Below, piece by piece: positions 43,541 through 52,119 of a DNA stretch of 64,000 nt. The position numbers and the translations under genes were made by a program. The DNA comes from Pelobacter sp. UBA6093. GTDB lineage: Bacteria; Desulfobacterota; Desulfuromonadia; Desulfuromonadales; Syntrophotaleaceae. Below the pieces are notes generated by a model. The model made no database searches. It saw only the letters and a list, made by a program, of their open reading frames with translations, and had not been told where the DNA came from. The stretch spans positions 149,616 to 213,615 of the forward strand of contig DIWZ01000006.1 of NCBI GenBank assembly GCA_002435955.1, given 5' to 3'. Numbering within the stretch: position 1 is the stretch's first letter; each line of letters begins with the position of its first letter.

Positions 43541-45448
43541 TTATATGTCGATAGCTTCCGGCAAAGAGGATGTGGTTTCCCGACCTATAAAATTACGGAC
43601 ACTCGCCGCAATACCTTCGGCATCCAGTCCGTAGCGAGCAAAAAGCTGCTGTTGCGTGCCCTGCTCAACAAACCGGTCGGGCAACCCGATACGCAGAACT
43701 GGCACCGCAACGCCTTCATCGGCAAACATCTCCAGCACTGCGGAACCGAAACCGCCCTGACGGACATTTTCCTCTACGGTCACGACCATACCCGTGCGTT
43801 TCGCTTCGGCAATCAACAGTTCCCGGTCCAGAGGTTTGAGGAATCGCGGATCGACCACGCCAACCGATAATCCCTCCCCGGCGAGAATATCGGCAGCCAC
43901 AAGCGCCTCCTGGCATACTACCCCCAAGGCAAGGATAACAGCATCGCCGCCATTGCGCAGCTTTTCCCCTTTTCCAATCGGCAACGCTTCAATCGTGTCC
44001 GGCAGGGTCAGCCCAAGGGCTTTTCCGCGGGGATAACGGTATGCCAGCGGACCGTCATGCAGTGTGCCGGTCAATATGGCTCGCTGCAATTCGATCTCGT
44101 CTCGCGGCGCGATCACCACCATGTTGGGGATGTGCCGCAGAAACGAATAATCGAATACGCCGTGATGGGTCGGACCGTCCGCCCCGACCAGACCACCGCG
44201 ATCAATGGCAAAGGTTACCGGCAGACGTTGCAACGCCACGTCATGCACAATATTATCGTAAGCACGCTGCAGAAATGTTGAATAAAGCGCCACGACAGGT
44301 CGCATACCCTGGCAGGCAAGACCGGCCGCAAACGTCACGGCATGCTGTTCGGCAATACCGACATCAAAAAAGCGCGCAGGGAACCTTTTGGAAAACTCCT
44401 TGAGTCCCGTACCCTCGAGCATGGCCGCCGTAATGGCTACGACCCGGTTATCCTTCTCCGCCAAGGCAACCAGGGTGCTGCCGAATACCCCGGTATAACT
44501 GGCGGGACCGCCTTTGGAAGAGAGCACCTCACCGGTTGCGCGGTCAAAGGGACCTACACCGTGAAACAAGCTGGGATTCTTTTCGGCCGGCTCATAGCCC
44601 TTGCCTTTACGGGTCACCACATGCACCAGGATCGGACCTTCGAGGTTGGCGACATTTTCAAGGGCCGGGATAAGAGTTTCGAGGCGATGTCCGTTCAGCG
44701 GACCAACATAGTCAAAACCGAATGCTTCAAACAGCATTCCGGGGGTAAAAAAACCCTTGAGCGACTCTTCCGCCCTGCGTGCAACTTTCAACAGGTCCCC
44801 GCCTATTCGAGGAACATGACTGAGAAAATTTTCCGCCTCTTTTTTCAAACGCACAACCAATTCGGAGGTCATCTTGCGGTTAATCAGGGCGGAGATCGCA
44901 CCGACATTCGATGAGATGGACATTTCATTGTCGTTAAGCACGACAATGAGGTTTTTTCTCTGGTCGCCGGCCTGGTTAATGGCCTCGAAGGCCATGCCAC
45001 CGGTGAGAGAGCCGTCACCGATGACGGCGACGAACTTTTCATCGCCGCCACGGCAATCACGTGCGGCAGCCATGCCCAGTGCGGCGGAGATCGAGGTGCT
45101 GGAATGCCCGACGTCGAATGCATCATAGGGGCTTTCTTCCCGTTTGGGAAAACCACTGATCCCGCCGAGCTGGCGCAAAGTATCAAAACGGTCGAGACGC
45201 CCGGTCAGCAGTTTGTGAGCATAGGCCTGGTGGCCGACGTCCCATACGATCTTGTCTGCAGGAGTATTCAAAACCCTGTGCAGGGCGATCGTCAATTCGA
45301 CAACACCCAGAGAGCTGGCAAGATGGCCACCGGTCTTTGACACGGTATTGATGATCTTTTCTCGTATCTCGCCAGCCAAAACCTCAAGTTCTTTCACGGA
45401 AAGGTTCTTTAACTCAGCGGGAGATTGTAGAATTTTCAATAGACTCAC
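43541..45448 (-). CDS. dxs: 1-deoxy-D-xylulose-5-phosphate synthase
   Basis: Dxs joins pyruvate and glyceraldehyde 3-phosphate using thiamine diphosphate, the first step of the MEP isoprenoid pathway. The 635-residue protein has HLASSLGVVELTIALH, WDVGHQAYAHKLLTGR, the TPP/Mg motif GDGSLTGGMAFEAINQAG near 150, GLVGADGPTHHG and FDVGIAEQHAVTFAAG near 370. It lies 20 nt after ispA in xseA-xseB-ispA-dxs, an order found in many proteobacteria. Confidence 0.97.
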   Translation of the reverse strand: MSLLKILQSPAELKNLSVKELEVLAGEIREKIINTVSKTGGHLASSLGVVELTIALHRVLNTPADKIVWDVGHQAYAHKLLTGRLDRFDTLRQLGGISGFPKREESPYDAFDVGHSSTSISAALGMAAARDCRGGDEKFVAVIGDGSLTGGMAFEAINQAGDQRKNLIVVLNDNEMSISSNVGAISALINRKMTSELVVRLKKEAENFLSHVPRIGGDLLKVARRAEESLKGFFTPGMLFEAFGFDYVGPLNGHRLETLIPALENVANLEGPILVHVVTRKGKGYEPAEKNPSLFHGVGPFDRATGEVLSSKGGPASYTGVFGSTLVALAEKDNRVVAITAAMLEGTGLKEFSKRFPARFFDVGIAEQHAVTFAAGLACQGMRPVVALYSTFLQRAYDNIVHDVALQRLPVTFAIDRGGLVGADGPTHHGVFDYSFLRHIPNMVVIAPRDEIELQRAILTGTLHDGPLAYRYPRGKALGLTLPDTIEALPIGKGEKLRNGGDAVILALGVVCQEALVAADILAGEGLSVGVVDPRFLKPLDRELLIAEAKRTGMVVTVEENVRQGGFGSAVLEMFADEGVAVPVLRIGLPDRFVEQGTQQQLFARYGLDAEGIAASVRNFIGRETTSSLPEAIDI

Positions 45449-45468
45449 TACAAAAACCTCCGTCGCAC

Positions 45469-46359
45469 TCAGAAAGAGCGGTCTACGATATAGTGGGCAA
45501 TGCTTCTTAAAGGTTCAGCTCGTTCATCAAAACAAGACAGGCTATCCAGTGCCACATCGCGCAATTCCCGAGCACGGTCACGGGCTGCATCTAGCCCCAG
45601 CAAGGCCGGATAGGTCGCCTTGCCACGCTCCTGATCGCTGCCGACATCCTTACCCAGCAATGCCTGATCACCCACGATATCAAGGATATCGTCAGCTACC
45701 TGAAAAGCCAGGCCCGCAGCCTTGGCATAGTGCCCCAGCGCTTCGACCTGATCCTGGGAAGCTCCTCCCAGCAGAGCGCCCGCTTCGACCGAGGCAAGGA
45801 TTAGTTCACCGGTTTTGCGGGTATGGATGTATTCGAGAGTGGCCAGATCGATCTCTTTACCTTCCGAATCCATATCCACCACCTGACCACCGACCATGCC
45901 CATGGAGCCGGCACAACGGGCGATCCGGGAGGTTACCCGGCGGGCCACCTCAAGCGGAACCCTCTGATCTTCGCCCAGTTGCGACAACAGGATAAAGGCT
46001 TCAGTCAGCAAGGCGTCTCCGGCCAGAATGGCCAATGCCTCACCGAAAACCTTATGGCAGGTAGGCCGTCCTCGACGGAAATCATCATCGTCCATGGCCG
46101 GCAGGTCGTCATGGATCAGAGAATAGGTATGAATCATTTCCATGGCACAGGCCGCAGGCATAACCACATCCACCGCGCCGCCAACGGTTTCGCATGCCGC
46201 CATCATCAGGATGGGGCGAATGCGCTTGCCGGCGGCAAACGTCGAATAGCGCATCGCCTTGTGAAGGCTGGCGGGGAGCACGTCCTCTGCGGGAAGATAG
46301 GCGTCCAGTGCCTTGTCTACACGAGCCCGGTATTCTTTAAGGTAGACATTGAGATCCAT
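45469..46359 (-). CDS. ispA: Farnesyl diphosphate synthase (polyprenyl synthetase family)
   Basis: IspA elongates dimethylallyl or geranyl diphosphate with isopentenyl diphosphate. This 296-residue all-helical protein has the first Asp-rich motif LIHDDLPAMDDDDFRRG near 82 and the second VADDILDIVGD near 220, with GKRIRP and the GKATYPALLGL loop. Length and the two-residue insertion in the first motif fit bacterial type II farnesyl/geranyl synthases. It lies between xseB and dxs. Confidence 0.95.
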   Translation of the reverse strand: MDLNVYLKEYRARVDKALDAYLPAEDVLPASLHKAMRYSTFAAGKRIRPILMMAACETVGGAVDVVMPAACAMEMIHTYSLIHDDLPAMDDDDFRRGRPTCHKVFGEALAILAGDALLTEAFILLSQLGEDQRVPLEVARRVTSRIARCAGSMGMVGGQVVDMDSEGKEIDLATLEYIHTRKTGELILASVEAGALLGGASQDQVEALGHYAKAAGLAFQVADDILDIVGDQALLGKDVGSDQERGKATYPALLGLDAARDRARELRDVALDSLSCFDERAEPLRSIAHYIVDRSF

Positions 46360-46403
46360 TGACCCTCCATTTCGAAAAAAATATTCAAACGGCTATTAAA
46401 CCA

Positions 46404-46628
46404 TTATTCTTCAAATTTGCCAATGGCAAGCGAGCCGTCTTGTTTTTTCAGCAGGGTTTCCACCTGCGTTTCGACGGCCTTCAGCAATTCCTGGCAGCGG
46501 TTGGCGCACTTGACCCCTGCTTCGAAAGAGGCAAGGGAATCCTCCAGGGAAAGATCGCCTGCTTCAAGCTGTTCGACAACAGTCTCCAGAGATCGCAGGG
46601 CTTCTTCAAAAGTTGCGGGTTTGTCCAT
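46404..46628 (-). CDS. xseB: Exodeoxyribonuclease VII small subunit
   Basis: The 74-residue coiled helical protein has the family pattern TFEEALRSLETVVEQLEAGDLSLEDSLASFEAGV, normal for XseB. It assembles with XseA into exonuclease VII, which degrades single-stranded DNA from both ends. It is 96 nt downstream of xseA and 44 nt upstream of ispA. Confidence 0.95.
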   Translation of the reverse strand: MDKPATFEEALRSLETVVEQLEAGDLSLEDSLASFEAGVKCANRCQELLKAVETQVETLLKKQDGSLAIGKFEE

Positions 46629-46724
46629 GGATACCTCACATTAATTTTTCGGGGGGCGATTATCCACACCGACAGCAGGGCGAGTCAAGGTTTTTACCGG
46701 CAGAAATTTTACCTTGCTTAAAAC

Positions 46725-47924
46725 TCATGCATCGAAATGGTCAACGGTTGCGGTTACCGATCCCTTTGCAAATCGGATATTCAGCCGGTCGCCCTTCTGC
46801 AAACAGCGCGCATCACGAATCGCCGTATGTGTCTGTTCATGGAATACGATAGCATAACCGCGGTCCAGAGTGGCAAGGGGCGACAAAGCGTGCAGATGAC
46901 CCGCTGCCAGACCGAGACGGTTTGCCGCACGGTTGAGAATTTTTTCCATGGCCAGATGTAAACGTTTGCGGGTCTGTTCCAGGGTGTTATGCTTTCGATA
47001 TAATTCGTCAACCGGAGACCGCAACCGGCGTTGCAAGCCGTTAAGTCGCTCCTTTAGCAGTAAAAGGCGTCCCTGCATCTGACCGGTGAGCCTCATTATC
47101 AAATGATCGACATGTCGTTCGAGTTCCTGACGTCCCTGCACGACGAGTTCCGCAGCCGCACTGGGCGTTGGCGCACGCAAATCGGCGACAAAATCCGAAA
47201 TTGTCACATCTACTTCATGACCAACAGCGGAGATGATCGGGATACTGGAGGCAAAAACGGCGCGAGCAACGACCTCTTCGTTAAATGCCCATAAATCTTC
47301 CGGGGATCCGCCGCCTCTTCCAACGATCAATACATCCGCCTGCCCGTGCTGGTTCAAATCCACAATGGCTTGGGCGATTTCCTCGGCCGCCCCGTCTCCT
47401 TGCACGCGTACAGGTCGCAGCAATACGCGCAAACCGGCGCCACGCCTCCGCAAGACATTAAGGATATCATGGATAGCCGCACCGGTGGGAGACGTCACCA
47501 CGCCGATAGTCCGCGGAAACGAGGGCAAAGTCCGCTTGTGGCTGGCATCGAACAAACCCTCCGCATCGAGTTTGATTTTGAGTTTTTCAAAAGCCAGTTG
47601 CCAGTTACCGACCCCCAGAGGTTCCATGGTGTCAACCACCAGCTGCAATTCTCCGCGTTGCTGATAAAGAGACACGCGGCCCGAACAGACAACCTGCATG
47701 CCATTTTCCGGCATGAAATTCAACATACGGTTGCTGGATCGGAACATGACACCGCGTAATTGGGCCTGGTCGTCTTTAAGCCCGAAATAGTAATGCCCGG
47801 AGGAAGGTGCAGAAAAATTAGCAATTTCGCCAGTTACCAGAACGTGGACAAAATTGTCTTCGATCACCTCCTTGAGCAGCCAGACCAGGCGTGATACCGA
47901 TACGGTCCCTTCAGAAACACTCAT
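46725..47924 (-). CDS. xseA: Exodeoxyribonuclease VII large subunit
   Basis: The 399-residue protein has an N-terminal OB-fold domain (VSRLVWLLKEVIEDNF, GEIANFSAPSSGHYYFGLKD), the catalytic domain with PRTIGVVTSPTGAAIHDILNVL and VGRGGGSPEDLWAFN, a conserved VGHEVD near 250, and a long coiled-coil C-terminus. It is the first gene of xseA-xseB-ispA-dxs and divergent from the ParA-like gene. Confidence 0.96.
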   Translation of the reverse strand: MSVSEGTVSVSRLVWLLKEVIEDNFVHVLVTGEIANFSAPSSGHYYFGLKDDQAQLRGVMFRSSNRMLNFMPENGMQVVCSGRVSLYQQRGELQLVVDTMEPLGVGNWQLAFEKLKIKLDAEGLFDASHKRTLPSFPRTIGVVTSPTGAAIHDILNVLRRRGAGLRVLLRPVRVQGDGAAEEIAQAIVDLNQHGQADVLIVGRGGGSPEDLWAFNEEVVARAVFASSIPIISAVGHEVDVTISDFVADLRAPTPSAAAELVVQGRQELERHVDHLIMRLTGQMQGRLLLLKERLNGLQRRLRSPVDELYRKHNTLEQTRKRLHLAMEKILNRAANRLGLAAGHLHALSPLATLDRGYAIVFHEQTHTAIRDARCLQKGDRLNIRFAKGSVTATVDHFDA

Positions 47925-47951
47925 ATTAAAAACCTGTTTTTCGTCGAGATA

Positions 47952-47980
47952 TTGACATCCTTACCTTGTTTCCTTATACA
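47952..47980 (+). promoter_or_regulatory. Sigma-70 promoter of the ParA-like gene
   Basis: TTGACA (47952-47957), a 17-nt spacer and TATACA (47975-47980). The predicted start near 47987 leaves a 29-nt leader with GAAGGA 6 nt before the ATG at 48016. Confidence 0.6.
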
Positions 47981-48015
47981 ATGCCTGCATCATTCATCAA
48001 AGCGAAGGACACAAC

Positions 48016-49431
48016 ATGCTTGAACCCTATGTGGTAACCGTTTCCAGTGAAAAAGGCGGCGTCGGCAAAACTACCCTGGCCACCAACCTGGCCATCTATC
48101 TTAAAGCCCTGAATGAGGAATTGCCGGTTACCCTGTTCAGTTTCGACAATCATTTTTCCGTAGATCGCATGTTCCGCCTCGGTCGGACCCTGCCCAAGGG
48201 TGACATGCTCGATTTATTGTCCGGGACCCCGGTAGAACACTTGCTGGAACTCGGTGAATACGGTGTTCAATTCATCCCTTCCAGTCGCAAGCTTGAAAGC
48301 ATTGCAAGCCGCATGAATCGGTACGACATTCTGGCGCGCGCTTTGGCTGGATCCACACTAAAAGGGATTGTCATCATAGACACACGGCCTATCCTGGATA
48401 TCTTTACGCAAAACGCCCTTTTTGCCTCCGACCGCGTCATTGTTCCGGTTAAAGACACTCCATCCCTGGAGAACTGCCGGAATCTCTACGATTTCTTTGA
48501 AGACCAGGGATTATCCAAGCGTCCGTTACGACTGCTACCGTGTCTTATCGACTCGCGTGTGCATTACGATGGTCCCTTTAAAAATGCTTATCAGCTGCTT
48601 AAGGGCTATGCCATCAATCGTGGCTACCGCTGTCTGGAAGGCTATATCGCCAAAAGTCCCAAGGTTGAGTCCCTCAATACCAACCCCGAAGGGAAAATCT
48701 ACCCGGTTCTTACCCACGGACGAGGCACCAACGTCCACTTTCAGTTTGCCCACCTGGCGCGCCAGATTTTTATCGGTGCCAAAGATGAGCCGCAGCGACG
48801 ACTGGATGAGATTCGGCAGGGGCTTGAACAACAAGAGCAAACAAGGGATGAGAACTTCCATACGCGCCGCGACCTGGTGCTGCCGGATTGCCCGATTTGC
48901 GGGAGGCAACTGGTCCGTCACAATGCCATGGAGCCAGCGAGTTATTTTTATACAACATCCGATCATCAGGTTGCGGGTTTTCTTGACGAAGCCTGTTTTT
49001 CCTCATTGGTGTTTCGCCACTGCTACCATACCCAGAAAAAAATAAGCCCGACGGATCCTCTTGTCGATTTATTCAGGGAATCGGCCTTGCGCTCCTATTT
49101 TGTTTTACGCCATGCTGATGACAACCCGGCCACAGGGGCTCACAATCTGCTTTTTTACCGATTCGATGACGAAGGGTTTGAAATTTCCCACAAATCCATC
49201 GAATATCGGAAAAACGAAACGCGTTTCCTTCACAAGGGACCATCCGCCCTGTACCGTCTTGCGTCTCAAACCCTTTTCAGCGAGGATACGCCGATCAAGG
49301 AACGCTTTTTATTTATTCGACGCATAAACAGCGAGTTTCCTGAAGAAATTCTACTGGATGAAAACTACGCACGACTGGATGCAGCGATGCAATACATCGG
49401 CAGCAAGTTGCCGTCCAATCCGGAGGATTGA
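48016..49431 (+). CDS. ParA/MinD-family ATPase with a Cys-rich C-terminal domain
   Basis: The 471-residue protein begins with a deviant Walker A, SSEKGGVGKTTLATNLAIYL (signature Lys at 13), and has VIIDTRPILD as Walker B near 118 and VIVPVKDTPSLENCRN near 142. About 250 residues follow the ATPase. They include CPICG (292-296) and two more Cys near 327 and 336 that could complete a zinc site, then a beta-rich tail without known motif. ParA-type ATPases position DNA, division or envelope machines. No parB, parS-like repeat or chemotaxis gene is next to it, so the cargo is unknown. It stands alone, convergent with a YibQ-like gene. Confidence 0.82.
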   Translation: MLEPYVVTVSSEKGGVGKTTLATNLAIYLKALNEELPVTLFSFDNHFSVDRMFRLGRTLPKGDMLDLLSGTPVEHLLELGEYGVQFIPSSRKLESIASRMNRYDILARALAGSTLKGIVIIDTRPILDIFTQNALFASDRVIVPVKDTPSLENCRNLYDFFEDQGLSKRPLRLLPCLIDSRVHYDGPFKNAYQLLKGYAINRGYRCLEGYIAKSPKVESLNTNPEGKIYPVLTHGRGTNVHFQFAHLARQIFIGAKDEPQRRLDEIRQGLEQQEQTRDENFHTRRDLVLPDCPICGRQLVRHNAMEPASYFYTTSDHQVAGFLDEACFSSLVFRHCYHTQKKISPTDPLVDLFRESALRSYFVLRHADDNPATGAHNLLFYRFDDEGFEISHKSIEYRKNETRFLHKGPSALYRLASQTLFSEDTPIKERFLFIRRINSEFPEEILLDENYARLDAAMQYIGSKLPSNPED

Positions 49432-49488
49432 CGCATCTGCCACTTTTATGGGCGGCACATCATTCCTGGCTGCCAAAAACAACAGAAA

Positions 49489-50724
49489 TCAGCGCTGCAA
49501 AAGCCGTGACACAGGGACCACCTGTATGTCCTGCTGGCGCAAATATGCCGCTTCTTGACGCAATGCCTGCACCGTCTCGGGATATGGATGGCAAATCGCC
49601 ACCACCTTGCGGCGTGAACGGGCAATTTTCACCGCTTCCCGCAACTGACGGGCAATCGCATCCACATTCTGGCTGTTATCAAGGAAAATATCCCTGCCTA
49701 TTGTGGCCACATCAGCCTTGCGCGCCTCGGATACGGCGACCGATCCGGGACTTGTACGGCTGTCCACAAAAAACCAGTCACCTTCCTTCATCACTTCAAA
49801 CACAGCTTGCATACCCTCGGGATACTGAGTAAACCGGGAGCCCATATGGTTGTTGCCGCCCACTGCATGTGGCACTTTGGCAAACATACTGGATACACGG
49901 CGCTTGATCTCTGAACTCTCCTGCCCAAGCAGCAAAGCGCCGGTGCCGGGATTGTTTTCCGGATAGCTTTCCGGTTCCATGGGCATGTGAACGAGGACTT
50001 CACGACCGGCTCGAAATGATAATTCGGCGGCCTCGCTGGTATGCGGCTCCTCAGGCATGACCGCCATGGTCAAATCCAGGTCAATCGCCAGCAAATTACG
50101 CACTGCACGCAAATCGCGGCCAAGATCATCGACAATAATGGCAATTTGCGCTTTGGGGCGTATTGCTGCAGATTTGATATCAGGTCGCTTGAAGTGCAAT
50201 AAAAAGATGGAATTTCCTTGCAGGGAGATACGGATCTGATGACTCGGCGCACCGCTCAGTGCCGTCTCAAGCTGTGACGATTGTCTCCCCAGCGCCTGGG
50301 TCAAGGTATTATACCAGGCATCCCCGGGGAATTCGGCCGGTAAGTAGTAATGCGTAACGCCGTTTTCTTCCCGCACATCCATGCCGGTAAAGGAAATGCC
50401 CTGACGCCACAGGGCGCGCTCGATCTCCAGCTGAACCGTCGAGGTCAAAAGATGATCCTGACCCGGTTCAGAGGGAGAATATGGCTCAGGTTTTGGTTCA
50501 GAAGCCGAATATGGTTCAGGCTCCAGCGACCTGTCTGCTGCTGGCGGCGCGACTGACGTGAGCCCACCTGGCTGCGGTGCTCGCTGCACAAAAGTCAGGA
50601 GCATGAGGGATACGACCAGGAACGCGATCAGAAACAACGACGCCAATAACACCTTGAAGGTACGATCAGGCTGTTGCTTTTTGGACGGATTTTTCCGCCG
50701 GGTTGGTTTTTTTTTGGTGGCCAT
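49489..50724 (-). CDS. Divergent polysaccharide deacetylase family protein (YibQ/DUF610)
   Basis: The 411-residue protein has a basic cytoplasmic start (TKKKPTRRKNPSKKQQ), one membrane anchor (about 25-48), a linker of PEPYS/SEP repeats (about 65-90), and a C-terminal barrel with IAIIVDDLGRD near 193, VLVHMPMEP near 240, GGNNHMGSRFTQY near 280, FFVDSRTSPGS and VAICHPYPET. These are NodB-like metal-site positions with changes typical of the YibQ family. A murein-related periplasmic role is likely from its place after envC-ctpA. The start codon lies directly after the terminator at 50734-50756 and has no ribosome site. Confidence 0.88.
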   Translation of the reverse strand: MATKKKPTRRKNPSKKQQPDRTFKVLLASLFLIAFLVVSLMLLTFVQRAPQPGGLTSVAPPAADRSLEPEPYSASEPKPEPYSPSEPGQDHLLTSTVQLEIERALWRQGISFTGMDVREENGVTHYYLPAEFPGDAWYNTLTQALGRQSSQLETALSGAPSHQIRISLQGNSIFLLHFKRPDIKSAAIRPKAQIAIIVDDLGRDLRAVRNLLAIDLDLTMAVMPEEPHTSEAAELSFRAGREVLVHMPMEPESYPENNPGTGALLLGQESSEIKRRVSSMFAKVPHAVGGNNHMGSRFTQYPEGMQAVFEVMKEGDWFFVDSRTSPGSVAVSEARKADVATIGRDIFLDNSQNVDAIARQLREAVKIARSRRKVVAICHPYPETVQALRQEAAYLRQQDIQVVPVSRLLQR

Positions 50725-50731
50725 AATTATA

Positions 50732-50756
50732 AAAAGGGGGATGAGACATCCCCCTT
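50732..50756 (-). terminator. Terminator between ctpA and the YibQ-like gene
   Basis: AAGGGGGATG with CATCCCCCTT forms a 10-bp stem with a 3-nt loop, followed on the minus strand by TTTTTATAATT and immediately by the next gene's ATG. It lies 21 nt after the ctpA stop. Confidence 0.85.
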
Positions 50757-50776
50757 GTATGAATGAGGTGGAGTGA

Positions 50777-52096
50777 TCAGGCGGCGGCTTTTTTCAGACC
50801 CTTCAGCAATTCCCATCCTTTGAGCAAATCCAGCGCGCGCAGGAGTTGATAATCCCGTTGCAGCTCTTGTTCCAGGCTCAGGGAATCCTTTGATTCTTCC
50901 TTGACGGCGGGATGTGCATCCGGCTTCCTATCACTCTCCATGTGATTGTTGAGATCTCTTTCTCGCACAGATTCGTTATCTTCCACTTCTTTCAATTCCA
51001 TGGGTCGTACGACAATGTCTGGGGTGATGCCTTCGGCCTGAATCGAAGTGCCCAGCGGCGTATAGTAGCGTGCCGTGGTAAGGCGCAAGCCTGCATCATC
51101 TCCCAGAGAAATGACGGTTTGCACCGAACCTTTGCCGAAACTCGGCATGCCGAGGATGACTGCCCTTCGATGGTCCTGAAGTGCTCCGGCGACGATTTCG
51201 GATGCGCTGGCGCTGCCGCCGTTAATAAGTACGACCATAGGGTAATCCGGTTCGGTCCCCGAGCGATGCGCTTGAAAGCGCATGCGACTGTCTTCGACTC
51301 GCCCGTCGGTATAAACGATCAAGCCTTCCCGCAAAAACACATCAGCAACTTCCGCAGCCTGATCGAGAAGTCCGCCGGGGTTATTGCGCAGGTCGAGAAC
51401 CAGGCCTTGAAGTTTGCCATCACTCGAAGCATGCAATTTTTTAAGTGCATTTCTGAGATCCTTGGCGGAGCGCTCCTGAAACTGGGTGAGTCGCACGTAC
51501 CCGAACCCATTTTCAAGCATTCGGAATTTTACACTTTTCACCTTGATAATTTCGCGAATCAAGGTAAATTCACGCGGTTTGTCAAAGGAAGAGCGCATAA
51601 TCGTGATGGATACACTCGACCCTTCAGGACCACGCATCATACTGATCGCTTCCATAATGGACAGATCTTTGGTCCAACGCTCACCTATCTTGACAATCAT
51701 GTCGCCTGCAGCCAGCCCGATACGGTCGGCCGGGGTATCTTCAATGGGCGAAACGACTGTCAAGACTCCTTCTTTCAGGGTAATTTCAATACCCAGCCCA
51801 CCGAATTCCCCTGAGGTATCGATCTGCATCTCCCGAAACATATCCGGGGAAAGATAAGAAGAATGAGGATCAAGGGAACTCAGCATGCCATTGATAGCCC
51901 CTTCGATAAGTTTGGACATGGGGACTTCTTCAACGTAGCTGTTTTGAATAATGGTCAAGACATCGGTAAACTGCTCCAGTTCCTTATATGGAGTGCCGGT
52001 TTCGGCTTCACTGCAGCCGACAAAAAGGTCCACCAGCCAGCCCCCCAAAACCAGGGTCAACAGCAACAATAAGGCGATCCGTTTCCCCTTGCCCAT
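50777..52096 (-). CDS. ctpA: Carboxy-terminal processing protease CtpA (S41)
   Basis: The 439-residue protein has a signal/anchor (RIALLLLLTLVLGGWLVDLFVGC), the family segment SLDPHSSYLSPD, a PDZ domain (GLGIEITLKEGVLTVVSP), DLRNNPGGLLDQA, catalytic Ser in NGGSASASEIVAGAL and Lys in SFGKGSVQ. CtpA enzymes in this context process or degrade murein hydrolases. It follows envC by 23 nt, the common envC-ctpA pair. The ATG at 52096 has AAGGAG 8 nt upstream. The C-terminal 60 residues are charged and probably disordered. Confidence 0.95.
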   Translation of the reverse strand: MGKGKRIALLLLLTLVLGGWLVDLFVGCSEAETGTPYKELEQFTDVLTIIQNSYVEEVPMSKLIEGAINGMLSSLDPHSSYLSPDMFREMQIDTSGEFGGLGIEITLKEGVLTVVSPIEDTPADRIGLAAGDMIVKIGERWTKDLSIMEAISMMRGPEGSSVSITIMRSSFDKPREFTLIREIIKVKSVKFRMLENGFGYVRLTQFQERSAKDLRNALKKLHASSDGKLQGLVLDLRNNPGGLLDQAAEVADVFLREGLIVYTDGRVEDSRMRFQAHRSGTEPDYPMVVLINGGSASASEIVAGALQDHRRAVILGMPSFGKGSVQTVISLGDDAGLRLTTARYYTPLGTSIQAEGITPDIVVRPMELKEVEDNESVRERDLNNHMESDRKPDAHPAVKEESKDSLSLEQELQRDYQLLRALDLLKGWELLKGLKKAAA

Positions 52097-52119
52097 CAAT
52101 GTATCTCCTTCCTCACGTA

